Below are positions 34,686 through 42,723 of a stretch of 64,000 bases of DNA, one piece after another. A model generated the notes under the pieces. The model saw only the letters and a list, made by a program, of their open reading frames with translations, did no database searches and was not told where the DNA came from. The first letter of the stretch is position 1. Each line of letters begins with the position of its first letter. The stretch is from an uncultured Chloroflexota bacterium. Lineage in GTDB: Bacteria > Chloroflexota > UBA11872 > UBA12225. Position numbers and translations under genes: made by a program. Where the stretch lies: positions 26,499 to 90,498 of the forward strand of contig CADCTC010000170.1 in the NCBI GenBank assembly GCA_902805635.1, written 5' to 3'.

Positions 34686-36736
34686 TGCCTCGTCTCCACT
34701 CTCTCACCGTCCCCGCACGCTTCGCCGCGGCGCTCTGCCTTGCGTTGCTTGCCGGTCTGCCGGCACTCTTCGCGCCCCAGGCGGCGCAGGCGCACCCGCT
34801 GGGCAACTTCACCATCAACCACTACAGTCGCATCGAGCTTTCGCCGGAGCGCCTGCGCGTGCGCTACGTGCTGGACATGGCGGAGATCCCCACCTTCCAG
34901 GCCATGGCGTCACTCGACGCCGACTCGAACGGGGCGGTATCAGACGCGGAGAAGCGCGCCTACGCCACAAGGCAGCTAGCAGAGATCGCCAAGAACGTTT
35001 CGCTCACGCTGGACGGCGCCCGCGTGGCGTTGACACCCGGCGCGACCGAGGTCGAGCTACTGCCTGGTCAGGGCGGATTGCAGACACTGCGCCTGGCCGC
35101 CTGGCTTGAAGCCCCTGCTGCGCAGCCTGTAATAAAGGAAGGTCAGCGCTCCACCGGCGGTGTCCAGCTCGACTATCGCGACGGCAACGCCCCAGACCGC
35201 ATCGGCTGGCGCGAGGTGCTTGTCCGCGCGGACGGTATGGTGATCCAGGGGAGCGGCGGCGCGCCGCTCCCGACGCGCGACCTGAGCGACGAGCTGCGTA
35301 CCTACCCCGACGACTTGCTGCAGAGCCCGCTGGACGTGCGCCGGATCCAGGCCACCCTGCTGCCGGCCGGCGCGTCGGTTTCTAGCGCTACCAGCGTCAC
35401 GGACGCGGCGGCAGCGTCCACGGGCGTTGTGCAGCGCGCGGCGGGCGCCGGCCAGTCACTGGCGCGCTCGCGTGATGGCTTCGCCGAGCTCATCTCCACC
35501 ACCACCCTCACGCCCGCGGTGGTGCTGCTGGCGCTGCTCACCGCCACCGCATTGGGCGCCATGCACGCGCTCTCGCCCGGCCACGGCAAGACCATCGTCG
35601 GCGCCTACCTGGTGGGCACGCGCGGCACTCCCAAGCACGCGCTCTTCCTCGGACTGACGGTCACGGTCGTCCACACCGCGGGTGTCTTCGCCCTGTTGCT
35701 TGCGACGCTCTTCGCCTCGCAGTACGTGGTGCCGGAGCAGATCTTCCCCTGGATGAGCCTGGTATCAGGGGCGTTGGTGCTGTGGATCGGCGTAACGCTG
35801 GTCCGCTCGCGCTGGCAGCTGGTCCAAGCTGGTCGCCGGCCGGCCGCTGCCGGAGCTGGTGCTGGACATGACCACCTGGGCGGCCAGGACCATGATTCCG
35901 CGCACGGCCACGGAGGCGCGCTCCAGGCGGCGCACAGCCACGGCTTCGGCAGCCACTCCCACGCGCTCCCCGGCGCAGACGGGCGGCCGGTCACCTGGCG
36001 CAACTTGCTGGCGCTGGGCATCTCCGGTGGACTACTGCCGTGTCCCTCGGCGCTCGTGGTTGGGTTGGGCGCCATTGCCCTCGACCGGGTCGCATACGGC
36101 CTAGTGCTCATCTTGTTCTTTAGCGCCGGCCTGGCGGCCACGCTGATGGCGATCGGCCTGGCGATGGTCTTCTCCGGACGCGCCGCCGGCAAGCTGCGGC
36201 TGTACGACCGCGTGGCAGCGCGCGTGGGCGAGAGCGGCGCCGGCCGGCTGCTGGCGGGGGCGCGTGTAGCGCCGGTGCTAAGCGCAGGCGTGGTGGCGCT
36301 GGCCGGCCTGGCCCTCACCGCCGATGCAGCTCGCCAGATTGACCTTGCCACCCTGTGGAGTACGTCCAGCGCCTTCCGCAGCCTGGCCGCCAATGCCCTT
36401 TCGCTCGGGCTCGGCGCCCTGGCGGTGCTGTTCGCGCTGCGCCGCGGCCGGACGCGCACCACGCCGGTGCTAGCCCTGGCGGCAGCCGAGCACGCCCACG
36501 CCCACCCCCACGCGCACGGCAACAACGTGCATGGACACGACCACGACCACGGCCATGAACACGCCCACAGGTACGATCACAGCCATGGCGACGACGGCGA
36601 TAACCGCGATGACCGCGACGGCGGCCATAGCCATGCCGGCGGACTGGTCCATGCCGGAAGCCACAGCCACGCCGGCCATACGACTGAACCGGCAATTGCG
36701 GCGTACATGCCCGTGAAGCCACCAACACGCCAATGA
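34685..36736 (+). CDS. Nickel/cobalt exporter-like membrane protein with EF-hand and His-rich loops
   Basis: A 683-aa protein. It has a signal peptide (1-36, cleaving before HPLGNF), an extracytoplasmic domain with an EF-hand-like loop DADSNGAVSDAE (78-89), and then a membrane part of the NicO/RcnA family. The transport motif is H294-ALSPG-H300-GKT, with another His in TVTVVH (H330) and GLLPCPSALVV later. His-rich loops at ~365-405 and ~590-660 should bind metal ions. It starts with GTG coupled to the TPR gene. Nickel or cobalt efflux is the family role; the specific ion is inferred. Confidence 0.85.
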   Translation: MPRLHSLTVPARFAAALCLALLAGLPALFAPQAAQAHPLGNFTINHYSRIELSPERLRVRYVLDMAEIPTFQAMASLDADSNGAVSDAEKRAYATRQLAEIAKNVSLTLDGARVALTPGATEVELLPGQGGLQTLRLAAWLEAPAAQPVIKEGQRSTGGVQLDYRDGNAPDRIGWREVLVRADGMVIQGSGGAPLPTRDLSDELRTYPDDLLQSPLDVRRIQATLLPAGASVSSATSVTDAAAASTGVVQRAAGAGQSLARSRDGFAELISTTTLTPAVVLLALLTATALGAMHALSPGHGKTIVGAYLVGTRGTPKHALFLGLTVTVVHTAGVFALLLATLFASQYVVPEQIFPWMSLVSGALVLWIGVTLVRSRWQLVQAGRRPAAAGAGAGHDHLGGQDHDSAHGHGGALQAAHSHGFGSHSHALPGADGRPVTWRNLLALGISGGLLPCPSALVVGLGAIALDRVAYGLVLILFFSAGLAATLMAIGLAMVFSGRAAGKLRLYDRVAARVGESGAGRLLAGARVAPVLSAGVVALAGLALTADAARQIDLATLWSTSSAFRSLAANALSLGLGALAVLFALRRGRTRTTPVLALAAAEHAHAHPHAHGNNVHGHDHDHGHEHAHRYDHSHGDDGDNRDDRDGGHSHAGGLVHAGSHSHAGHTTEPAIAAYMPVKPPTRQ

Positions 36737-36779
36737 GCCCGTGCACGCCCTGGCGGCGCCTCCTACAACACTGACCACC

Positions 36780-36807
36780 GTCCCCCATTCCGGGGGACGT
36801 TCCTTTT
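36780..36807 (+). terminator. Probable terminator of the exporter gene
   Basis: gtccccc (36780-36786) pairs with gggggac (36792-36798) around a 5-nt loop, followed by gttcctttt. Lies 44 nt after the exporter stop and just before the putative metal operator. Confidence 0.6.
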
Positions 36808-36814
36808 GCCTGCG

Positions 36815-36832
36815 ATACCCCCTGGGGGGATA
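36815..36832. promoter_or_regulatory. CsoR/RcnR-type operator
   Basis: ataccccctggggggata is a near-perfect palindrome with the C-tract/G-tract core and flanking TA that CsoR/RcnR-family repressors bind. It sits 42 nt upstream of the NiCoT-like permease gene, and a CsoR-family gene lies about 1.1 kb further on. Regulation by that protein is inferred. Confidence 0.65.
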
Positions 36833-36873
36833 ACGGGCTCGACCGAAGTCCACAGCGAAAGTCGGAGACACAC

Positions 36874-37767
36874 ATGGAACTGGCACAGACAACCGAGCTC
36901 GCGCAGCAGGCCGGCGGGCTCGCACTCATGGGCACCGCGCTCACACTGGGCGTGCGTCATGGCATCGACTGGGACCACCTGGCGGCGATCACCGACATCA
37001 CCGGCACGACGACGGCAGTCAAAGTGCCCGGGAGCCAGGCATCGACTTCGCCGGCTCCGGCCACGCTGGTCACGGGCGGCATCAACTGGCGCGCTGTGTG
37101 GCTGGCGTCGCTGTACGCGGTGGGCCACGGGCTGGTTGTGGTGGTGCTCGGCATGGCCGCGCTGCTATTTGGCGCCATCTTGCCCGACTGGATTGATCCC
37201 ATCATGGAGCGCCTTGTGGGCGCCACGCTGCTCTTCCTGGGAGTCTGGGTGGCGTACTCTCTTGTGCGCTACTGGCAGGGTGACGGCGACTTCCGGCTCC
37301 AGAGCCGCTGGATGCTGGTCTTCTCCGGCGTGCGGCGCGGCTGGGGCGCGCTCCAACAGCGCGTACATGGCCACAGGCACACCGCTGGCGCATACCACGT
37401 CCACCGCGTAGACCAGTACGGCCCCGGCACCGCCTTTGGCACCGGCCTGATCCACGGCATCGGCGCGGAAACGGGCACCCAGGTGCTCATCATCGCGGCG
37501 GTGGGCGGTGCGGCCAGCCAGGGGTTCGGCGCCGGCATGCTGCTCGCCTTCGTCGCCGGCCTCCTGATCTCCAACACCGCCGTGGCGCTGCTCACTTCGG
37601 CCGGCTTCATCTCGGCCACCCGTATCAAGACGCTCTACGTTGCGGCCGGTGTCATGGCAGCCGTGTTCAGTCTCTGGGTGGGCAGCTACGCCGTGCTCGG
37701 CGTGTCCGACCAGCTTCCCGACCTACAGACCACGATCACCGCGCTGTTCGGCGAAGCGGCGGCGTAG
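36874..37767 (+). CDS. NiCoT-like nickel/cobalt permease
   Basis: A 297-aa protein with about seven to eight hydrophobic helices. The N-terminal signature R28-H29-GIDWD-H35-LAAITD corresponds to the RHAxDADHI metal-binding motif of nickel/cobalt transporters. A His-containing loop follows (HGHRHTAGAYHVHRV), then FGTGLIHGIGAETGTQ. Transport of Ni(II) or Co(II) is the family function; import versus export cannot be told from sequence. A CsoR-type operator precedes it, suggesting metal-dependent control separate from the upstream exporter. Confidence 0.82.
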   Translation: MELAQTTELAQQAGGLALMGTALTLGVRHGIDWDHLAAITDITGTTTAVKVPGSQASTSPAPATLVTGGINWRAVWLASLYAVGHGLVVVVLGMAALLFGAILPDWIDPIMERLVGATLLFLGVWVAYSLVRYWQGDGDFRLQSRWMLVFSGVRRGWGALQQRVHGHRHTAGAYHVHRVDQYGPGTAFGTGLIHGIGAETGTQVLIIAAVGGAASQGFGAGMLLAFVAGLLISNTAVALLTSAGFISATRIKTLYVAAGVMAAVFSLWVGSYAVLGVSDQLPDLQTTITALFGEAAA

Positions 37768-37907
37768 GGGACCTCACCCTGGCCTTCGGCCCCAGGGCCC
37801 GGCCCTCTGCGCCCTTCCTCCCCTTCGGGGCGGGCGCATTCACCCGCCCTCGCCACTCCGTGGAGAGGGAGTTGGGCGATGGCGTACCTACGGGTACAGA
37901 TACCGAC

Positions 37908-38330
37908 CTACGAAAGATAGCGGTCGAGGGCAGCCTTCAGGTTGCGCCACTCGGCCTCTGTCGTGCCGCTCGCCACGGCATCGCGCAGACAGCTCTCTAT
38001 GTGGTCCTCCAGCACCACCCGCGCCACCTTGTCTACCGCTGCGCGGATGGCGGCCAGCTGAATCAGCACGTCCGGGCAGTCTCGCCCCTCCTCCACCATG
38101 CGGCGCACGGCGCGGACATGCCCCTCAGTGCGCGCTAGGCGGTTCAGCACCGCGTGCGTCTGGTGGTGGGGCGACTCGTGGCGATGTGGCAAACGCTCCG
38201 GTGCAGGGCCACTATCGACGCGGTCTTCCTGTTGAGCGTGCGCACCGCCACCTTCCGCGTCACTGTGACTGTGGTCGTGGCTATGGTTGAGGCCCTGGTG
38301 GGGCGCCGCCGCATCCGGCGTAGTGCTCAC
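37908..38330 (-). CDS. CsoR/RcnR-family metal-sensing repressor with His-rich N-terminus
   Basis: A 140-aa protein. The DUF156 fold (~58-138) has the metal-ligand set C85, H110, C114 (GRDC...EDHIESC), the Cys-His-Cys pattern of CsoR. The His-rich tail (HSHDHSHSD, HRHESPHHQTH) recalls the nickel sensor InrS. It should be a tetrameric repressor released by metal binding. The neighbours point to Ni or Co, although Cu cannot be excluded. It lies 30 nt downstream of the zinc-binding anti-sigma-like gene on the same strand, so they are probably co-transcribed. Confidence 0.88.
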   Translation of the reverse strand: MSTTPDAAAPHQGLNHSHDHSHSDAEGGGAHAQQEDRVDSGPAPERLPHRHESPHHQTHAVLNRLARTEGHVRAVRRMVEEGRDCPDVLIQLAAIRAAVDKVARVVLEDHIESCLRDAVASGTTEAEWRNLKAALDRYLS

Positions 38331-38360
38331 GTTCGTGGTGCTCCGCCCTTATTCTGCCGG

Positions 38361-38687
38361 TTAACGCGTCAGGAGGTCGTTTCGAACGGCCGCTAGCAGG
38401 CGCGCCTTCACCGCGGGGCTGGCCGGGACCGGACGCACTGCGGCCGGCAAGGAGTCGACCACCGCGCCGAAGTAGGCAACTATCGAGCGGCAGTAGGCGC
38501 AGCGCTGCAAGTGCGACGCATACGCCGTCGTTTCGCCAGGATTGAGGGCGCCCAGCGCATAGCACGCGGCGTGCCCCTCAATCACCAGGCGTGCTTTGGG
38601 CGTGAGGGCGCCCAGCAGGTGCGCCCCGGTGAGGTCCGGTGACGCGCTGCAGGGCCCCTGGTTTGGCGTGCCCGTGCCGCTCGTCAT
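38361..38687 (-). CDS. Soluble zinc-binding anti-sigma-like protein (ZAS domain only)
   Basis: A 108-aa protein matching the N-terminal anti-sigma domain of the RskA-like protein at 41004-41906. Both share YALGALxPxE, then H59-LQR-C63-AY-C66 (HxxxCxxC zinc motif), and a DSL...RLLAAV region. It ends there: no transmembrane helix and no extracytoplasmic sensor. It would bind a sigma factor in the cytoplasm. ATG 38687 has a GAGAGAG-type site upstream. Partners could be the divergent sigma-2/GAF protein at 39087 or the ECF sigma at 40277. Confidence 0.75.
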   Translation of the reverse strand: MTSGTGTPNQGPCSASPDLTGAHLLGALTPKARLVIEGHAACYALGALNPGETTAYASHLQRCAYCRSIVAYFGAVVDSLPAAVRPVPASPAVKARLLAAVRNDLLTR

Positions 38688-38773
38688 AATGTCTCTCTCG
38701 CGCGCACCGCGCTGGACGTACTCCCCATGCGCCTGGCGGCGCGGCGCCACGCGACGTCTGCCGGGGAAAGGGT

Positions 38774-38815
38774 GCAGCGCGCCGGCACCGTCGGGGGGCA
38801 GTGCCGGCGCGCTGC
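38774..38815. repeat. Perfect 15-bp inverted repeat
   Basis: gcagcgcgccggcac (38774-38788) and gtgccggcgcgctgc (38801-38815) with a 12-nt G-rich loop. Directly abuts a second inverted repeat. No T-run follows on either strand. Confidence 0.85.
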
Positions 38816-38853
38816 GGTGTCACGGCGCGCTCGGGGGAAGCGGCCGTGACACC
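38816..38853. repeat. Perfect 10-bp inverted repeat abutting the previous one
   Basis: ggtgtcacgg (38816-38825) and ccgtgacacc (38844-38853) with an 18-nt spacer. Together with 38774-38815 it makes a tandem stem-loop block of 80 nt. Confidence 0.85.
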
Positions 38854-39086
38854 AGCATGTACGCCGCCGTGATGAATCTGGTCGTACGTTCCCACCTCCT
38901 GCCCACATCCGCGGGCATCCCAACATGGTCGATGTCGGGCACGACGGGGTAGGCTGTTCGCTCCAGCCAAGTTCTTAACGCACCGGTGCAACACTTTGGC
39001 ATAAATCGTGCAGTACCTGCCCACGCCGGTCCAGGCATAGGCGGTGCGGTGGCACCGGTGCACAACAGCACTATCGGGAGCAGCGT

Positions 39087-40226
39087 ATGCAGACGGGGAT
39101 CGCGAGCGAGCGAGCAGGGCAGCCGGAAGCGCAAGCGGTCGATCGGGAGTCGCCGGACTCTCGATGGGGGACACTCACCAATACTGCGCCCGTCACACCG
39201 GCCATGGCAGCCGTTACAGGCCCGGCGCGTGCCGGTAGCCTGGCGGACCAGAATGCAGCATGTATTCAGGCGGTCCGCGACCGCGCCCGTGACGCCGAGA
39301 CTGCGCTGGAGCACCTGTACGAGCGGCACTCGCCGGTGGTGTACGGCGCGCTGGTGGGCCTGTTGGGCGATGGTGAGCGTGCCGAATCTGTGCTGGTGGA
39401 GACATTCACGCGCTTCTGGCAGCAGCCGCATGCTGCGCCGCGCGACGGCGTCACGCTCTGCCGGTGGCTCATGCTGCAAGCGCACATCCTGGCCCGGCCC
39501 TTGCTCACTCCAGCTACCACTCCTCGCACTTCCCCCAGCGTCCGGCCTATACCCGCTGGCCTCGGCCCGGCTGCCGTCCTGGCCTCCGACCCTGCGGTCG
39601 GCGGGACGTCTGAGACGGCGTGCCTGGAAGACGTGCTGATCACCGCGGAGCTCGCTCGCCGCCCTGCCAGGGCGCCCTACCTCCAGGCCGAGAACGATGC
39701 GTTCTTCACCGTTGCGCGTCGGCTGGCCACCCGCGCTGGCACAGACGCCGTGCTGGAGACACTCGTCCACACCGCCGTCCGCCTGTGCGGCGCCGGCACG
39801 GCCGGGATCAGCTTGCTAGAAACGCCCGACAGGTCGGAGGAAGCGCAGGCGGCGCAGGGGACAGACCGGTGCGACGCAGTGTTCCGCTGGACACACATGG
39901 CCGGACAGATGGCAGCCTCAACCGGCGGCACTACCCCTCGCGACTTCAGCCCCTGTGGGATCACGTTGGACCGCGCTGCGCCGCAACTCTTCTCCCGCCC
40001 CGACCGCTACTTCACCTACCTCGCGAACGAGACTGCTCCCATTGTGGAGGGGCTGGTGATCCCCCTGGCCGCGGCGGACGGCCCCGACGCGCCCCAGATC
40101 GGGACCATCTGGATCGTCTCGCACGACGAGGACCGGCACTTCGATTGGGAAGACGCGCGCATCATGACTAGTCTGGCAAGCTTCACCGCCATCGCCCTCC
40201 AGATCGCTGCTGCCGACCCGGTGTAG
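39087..40226 (+). CDS. Sigma-70 region 2-like / GAF fusion protein lacking region 4
   Basis: A 379-aa protein. Residues ~72-138 (LEHLYERHSPVVYGALVGLLGD, AESVLVETFTRFWQQ, TLCRWLMLQAHILA) align with region 2 of the ECF sigma factor encoded at 40277 (LGELYQRYSTAVYAL, AEEVLQEAFWHVWR). No region 4 follows. Residues ~212-376 form a GAF domain with SPCGITLDRAAPQLF, RYFTYL, EGLVIPL and GTIWIVSHDE, as in many sensor kinases. GGGAG precedes ATG 39087. It may bind core RNA polymerase or an anti-sigma factor under GAF control; it cannot recognise a -35 element by itself. Confidence 0.75.
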   Translation: MQTGIASERAGQPEAQAVDRESPDSRWGTLTNTAPVTPAMAAVTGPARAGSLADQNAACIQAVRDRARDAETALEHLYERHSPVVYGALVGLLGDGERAESVLVETFTRFWQQPHAAPRDGVTLCRWLMLQAHILARPLLTPATTPRTSPSVRPIPAGLGPAAVLASDPAVGGTSETACLEDVLITAELARRPARAPYLQAENDAFFTVARRLATRAGTDAVLETLVHTAVRLCGAGTAGISLLETPDRSEEAQAAQGTDRCDAVFRWTHMAGQMAASTGGTTPRDFSPCGITLDRAAPQLFSRPDRYFTYLANETAPIVEGLVIPLAAADGPDAPQIGTIWIVSHDEDRHFDWEDARIMTSLASFTAIALQIAAADPV

Positions 40227-40276
40227 AGGAAGGTCGCGTTAGCGTTGGCGATGTCTGTGCAGACCCGCCGAGCGGC

Positions 40277-41011
40277 GTGTTTCTTGCGATAGGCACGCGT
40301 GTGCGACCGGTGCGGGCGGAGGTGGGTGTGGATGGCCGCGTGTCCGACATTCAGGGCACGCAGGTGGCCTCGCTCGGTGCGCTGAAAGACGACCAGCTCG
40401 TGCTGCTGGTGTGCGCCCGCGAGCCGGTGGCCGAGCGCGCACTGGGCGAGCTCTACCAGCGCTACTCCACCGCGGTTTACGCGCTGGCGCGGCGCGTTGT
40501 TGGGGACAACAGCACTGCCGAGGAAGTGCTCCAGGAGGCGTTCTGGCACGTCTGGCGCAGCGCGGCGCAGTACCAGCCTGGCCGCGTGCGGTTCGCCACC
40601 TGGCTATTGCGCATTACCCACAACGCCGCCGTCAGCGAGCGCCGCAGCGCCGCGCGCCGTCCCCAGCGCGTGACACCGCGCGCGGATGAAGACGCCACCG
40701 CGGATAGCATGGCGGACTTGATGGCCATGGCGGACACCGCGCCGGACGTGCCCGACCAGGTCTGGCTCTCCGAGCAGCGCCGCGTCATCGTCGAAGGACT
40801 GGGGAATCTGCCGCACGAGCAGCGCGAGGCCGTAGAGCTCGCCTACTACGGTGGCCTGACGCACTCGGAGATCGCCGCCCATCAGGGCGCACCGCTGAGC
40901 ACCGTCAAGACCCGGCTCTCATTAGGACTGCGCAAGCTGGCGGAGCACCTCACCGCACGTCGCATGCAGCCGGCGGCAAGCCTCGAACCGGCGGACGATT
41001 CCCGTGGTTGA
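40277..41011 (+). CDS. ECF-type RNA polymerase sigma factor
   Basis: A 244-aa ECF sigma factor with region 2 (~54-125, LGELYQRYSTAVYALARRV, FATWLLRITHNAAVSERR) and region 4 (~170-225, LPHEQREAVELAYYGGLTHSEIAAHQGAPLSTVKTRLSLGLRKL). The next gene is an RskA-type anti-sigma factor starting 8 nt before its stop, the usual SigK-RskA pairing. It directs transcription of a stress or envelope regulon when released. The start is GTG 40277; GTG codons slightly downstream (near VGVDGRVSD) are possible. Confidence 0.92.
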   Translation: MFLAIGTRVRPVRAEVGVDGRVSDIQGTQVASLGALKDDQLVLLVCAREPVAERALGELYQRYSTAVYALARRVVGDNSTAEEVLQEAFWHVWRSAAQYQPGRVRFATWLLRITHNAAVSERRSAARRPQRVTPRADEDATADSMADLMAMADTAPDVPDQVWLSEQRRVIVEGLGNLPHEQREAVELAYYGGLTHSEIAAHQGAPLSTVKTRLSLGLRKLAEHLTARRMQPAASLEPADDSRG

Positions 41012-41906
41012 TCCAGGCTCCCCGACCCGTCCGACTATGTACTCGGGCCCTCCGGCAGCGACCCACCGGGCGGACCCGTGGGAGGCGGAGCACCCTACCG
41101 AGCTCCTGGCCGCCTATGCGCTCGGCGCTCTGCCCCCTGAGGAGCGCGGGCCCGTGGCAGCGCACCTGCGGACGTGCACCGCGTGCCGCACCGACCTCGC
41201 GTACCTCCAGCGCGCCGCGGATAGTCTGGGACTCTCGCAGCCTCCCGCTATCCCGCCGGCCAGCGCCCGCGCGCGTCTGATGGAGCGCGTTGCTGCAGAC
41301 CGCCAGCACGCGCACGAGCTCACGGCGCCTGCACCCGTGGCTCAGACCCAGCAACGGCCATCCCACGCGCCCGCTTCGCCCTGGCTATCCTGGGGCGGCT
41401 GGGCCACCGCGGCCGCCAGCCTCGCTGTCGCCGCCATGTCCACCTGGCAACTCACCGGCGCCATGCGTGAGACGGACGCTTTGCGCCGCGAGCTCGCCGC
41501 GCTGCGCGCCGACGTGGCATCGCTGCGATCCACCACGCAGGAAGTGTCGGCCACGCTGGCCGACATCGATCCGGCCGATACGCACGTCGCGGCGATCCAG
41601 GGCGCCGGGCAGGCGCAGCGGGCACACGGCCGCTTGCTCTACGAGCCGGGAAAGCAGAGCGGCTTCGTCGTGATGGAAGACTTGCCGGCGCTCGATCCAG
41701 GCAAGGTCTACCAGCTGTGGCTCATGCAGGGGAGCACCCCTTTTAGTGCCGGCACCTTCTCACCCGGCCCAGGTGGCGCCGGCAGCGTCGTCATCCGGGC
41801 CCCTGCCCAGCTGGGCAGCTACGCCCTCTTCGGCATCACCGCCGAGCCTAACCCAGGAGTCCTGGCCCCCACCGGCCCCATCCTGGCGAGCGCTCCGCTG
41901 ACATGA
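41004..41906 (+). CDS. RskA-family anti-sigma factor
   Basis: A 300-aa membrane protein. The cytoplasmic zinc-binding anti-sigma domain has H54-x3-C58-x2-C61 (HLRTCTAC). One transmembrane helix (~130-150) is followed by an outside anti-sigma-K domain (LLYEPGKQSGFVVMEDLPALDPGKVYQLWLM). It sequesters the ECF sigma encoded just upstream until regulated proteolysis. The GTG start overlaps the sigma stop by 8 bp. A heptad-like stretch (ALRRELAALRADVASLRST) after the membrane helix is a likely coiled coil. Confidence 0.92.
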   Translation: MVDPGSPTRPTMYSGPPAATHRADPWEAEHPTELLAAYALGALPPEERGPVAAHLRTCTACRTDLAYLQRAADSLGLSQPPAIPPASARARLMERVAADRQHAHELTAPAPVAQTQQRPSHAPASPWLSWGGWATAAASLAVAAMSTWQLTGAMRETDALRRELAALRADVASLRSTTQEVSATLADIDPADTHVAAIQGAGQAQRAHGRLLYEPGKQSGFVVMEDLPALDPGKVYQLWLMQGSTPFSAGTFSPGPGGAGSVVIRAPAQLGSYALFGITAEPNPGVLAPTGPILASAPLT

Positions 41907-41908
41907 TC

Positions 41909-42625
41909 TCACACGGTGCTGCGCCCAATGTCGAGGATGGGGCCTACGGCGCTGACCGAAATGGACGCCTCCTCGAGCCGCACGACCCGCTGGAGCCGGG
42001 TCACCGCGTCGGCTGCCCGCATCGTGTGCTTCACGATTTCCGCTACCGACTCGGCCAGCTGGGCATCCGCGCGGATCGTCGGGTGCAGCAGTAGCAGGTC
42101 CCCGTATCCCACCGGCAGCGCCAGCGCATTGTTCACCTCGTGCGCCGCGGTGCGCGCGGCCAGCAGCACTCCCTCCAGCCGGGCCGCCTCGCGCGCCGCC
42201 TCCTCGGCACGCATACGCGCGGCGGTCTCCTCCACCCGCCGGGCGGCCACCGCCAGGCGCACGTTCAGCAGGTCTAGCTGCATCGGTTTCGCCAGGTAGT
42301 CGTCGGCGCCGGCGGCCAGCACCTCCCGCAAGTCGGACGGGCGCGAGCGGGCCGTCACCACCAGCACCACGGTGTCCCGCCCGCCGTCCGCGCGCATGCG
42401 CCGGCACAGCTCCAGGCCATCCACCTCGCCCGGCAGCATCCAGTCCAGCAGCGCCAGCGGGTACGCACCCTCCGCCGGCGATCCGGCCCGGCGCCAACCC
42501 TCCCACGCCGCCCACGCCTCCTCCCCACTGGCGAAAGCGTCAACCACGTGGCCGTGCTCCTCCCGGAGCAGCTCCTCCATTAGCTGCCGGATCCCGTCGT
42601 CGTCTTCCACCAGCAGTACGCGCAT
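41909..42625 (-). CDS. Receiver domain fused to a histidine-kinase dimerisation domain, no ATPase
   Basis: A 238-aa protein. The receiver (1-125) has E7-D8-D9, phospho-acceptor D61 (LLDWMLP), T91 and K113. A long helix follows and then a HisKA-like H-box with H162 in TAAHEVNNALALPVGYGDLL, typical of hybrid-kinase dimerisation domains. The HATPase catalytic domain is absent and the protein ends about 75 residues after the His. It may be a phosphorelay intermediate or a truncated kinase. ATG 42625 is preferred over 42709, with GGGAGAG upstream. It ends 3 nt from the convergent anti-sigma gene. Confidence 0.78.
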   Translation of the reverse strand: MRVLLVEDDDGIRQLMEELLREEHGHVVDAFASGEEAWAAWEGWRRAGSPAEGAYPLALLDWMLPGEVDGLELCRRMRADGGRDTVVLVVTARSRPSDLREVLAAGADDYLAKPMQLDLLNVRLAVAARRVEETAARMRAEEAAREAARLEGVLLAARTAAHEVNNALALPVGYGDLLLLHPTIRADAQLAESVAEIVKHTMRAADAVTRLQRVVRLEEASISVSAVGPILDIGRSTV

Positions 42626-42723
42626 GATCGGCTCTCTCCCAGACCTCGCGCCCGCCCCAGCGCGGTCAATCCTAGCTTCTGCCTCGCCGGTCAAGACTTG
42701 GTCAACCACAGGTCAACGGCCGG

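Larger units (their letters stand above)
38688..39086. other. Divergent regulatory region with two abutting hairpins
   Basis: 399 nt without a supported gene, between the ZAS-csoR pair and the sigma-2/GAF gene. It contains two back-to-back inverted repeats (38774-38815 and 38816-38853) and two copies of the palindrome gcaccggtgc (38980-38989 and 39052-39061). A possible rightward promoter is ttctta / cataaa around 38972-39005. Confidence 0.6.
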
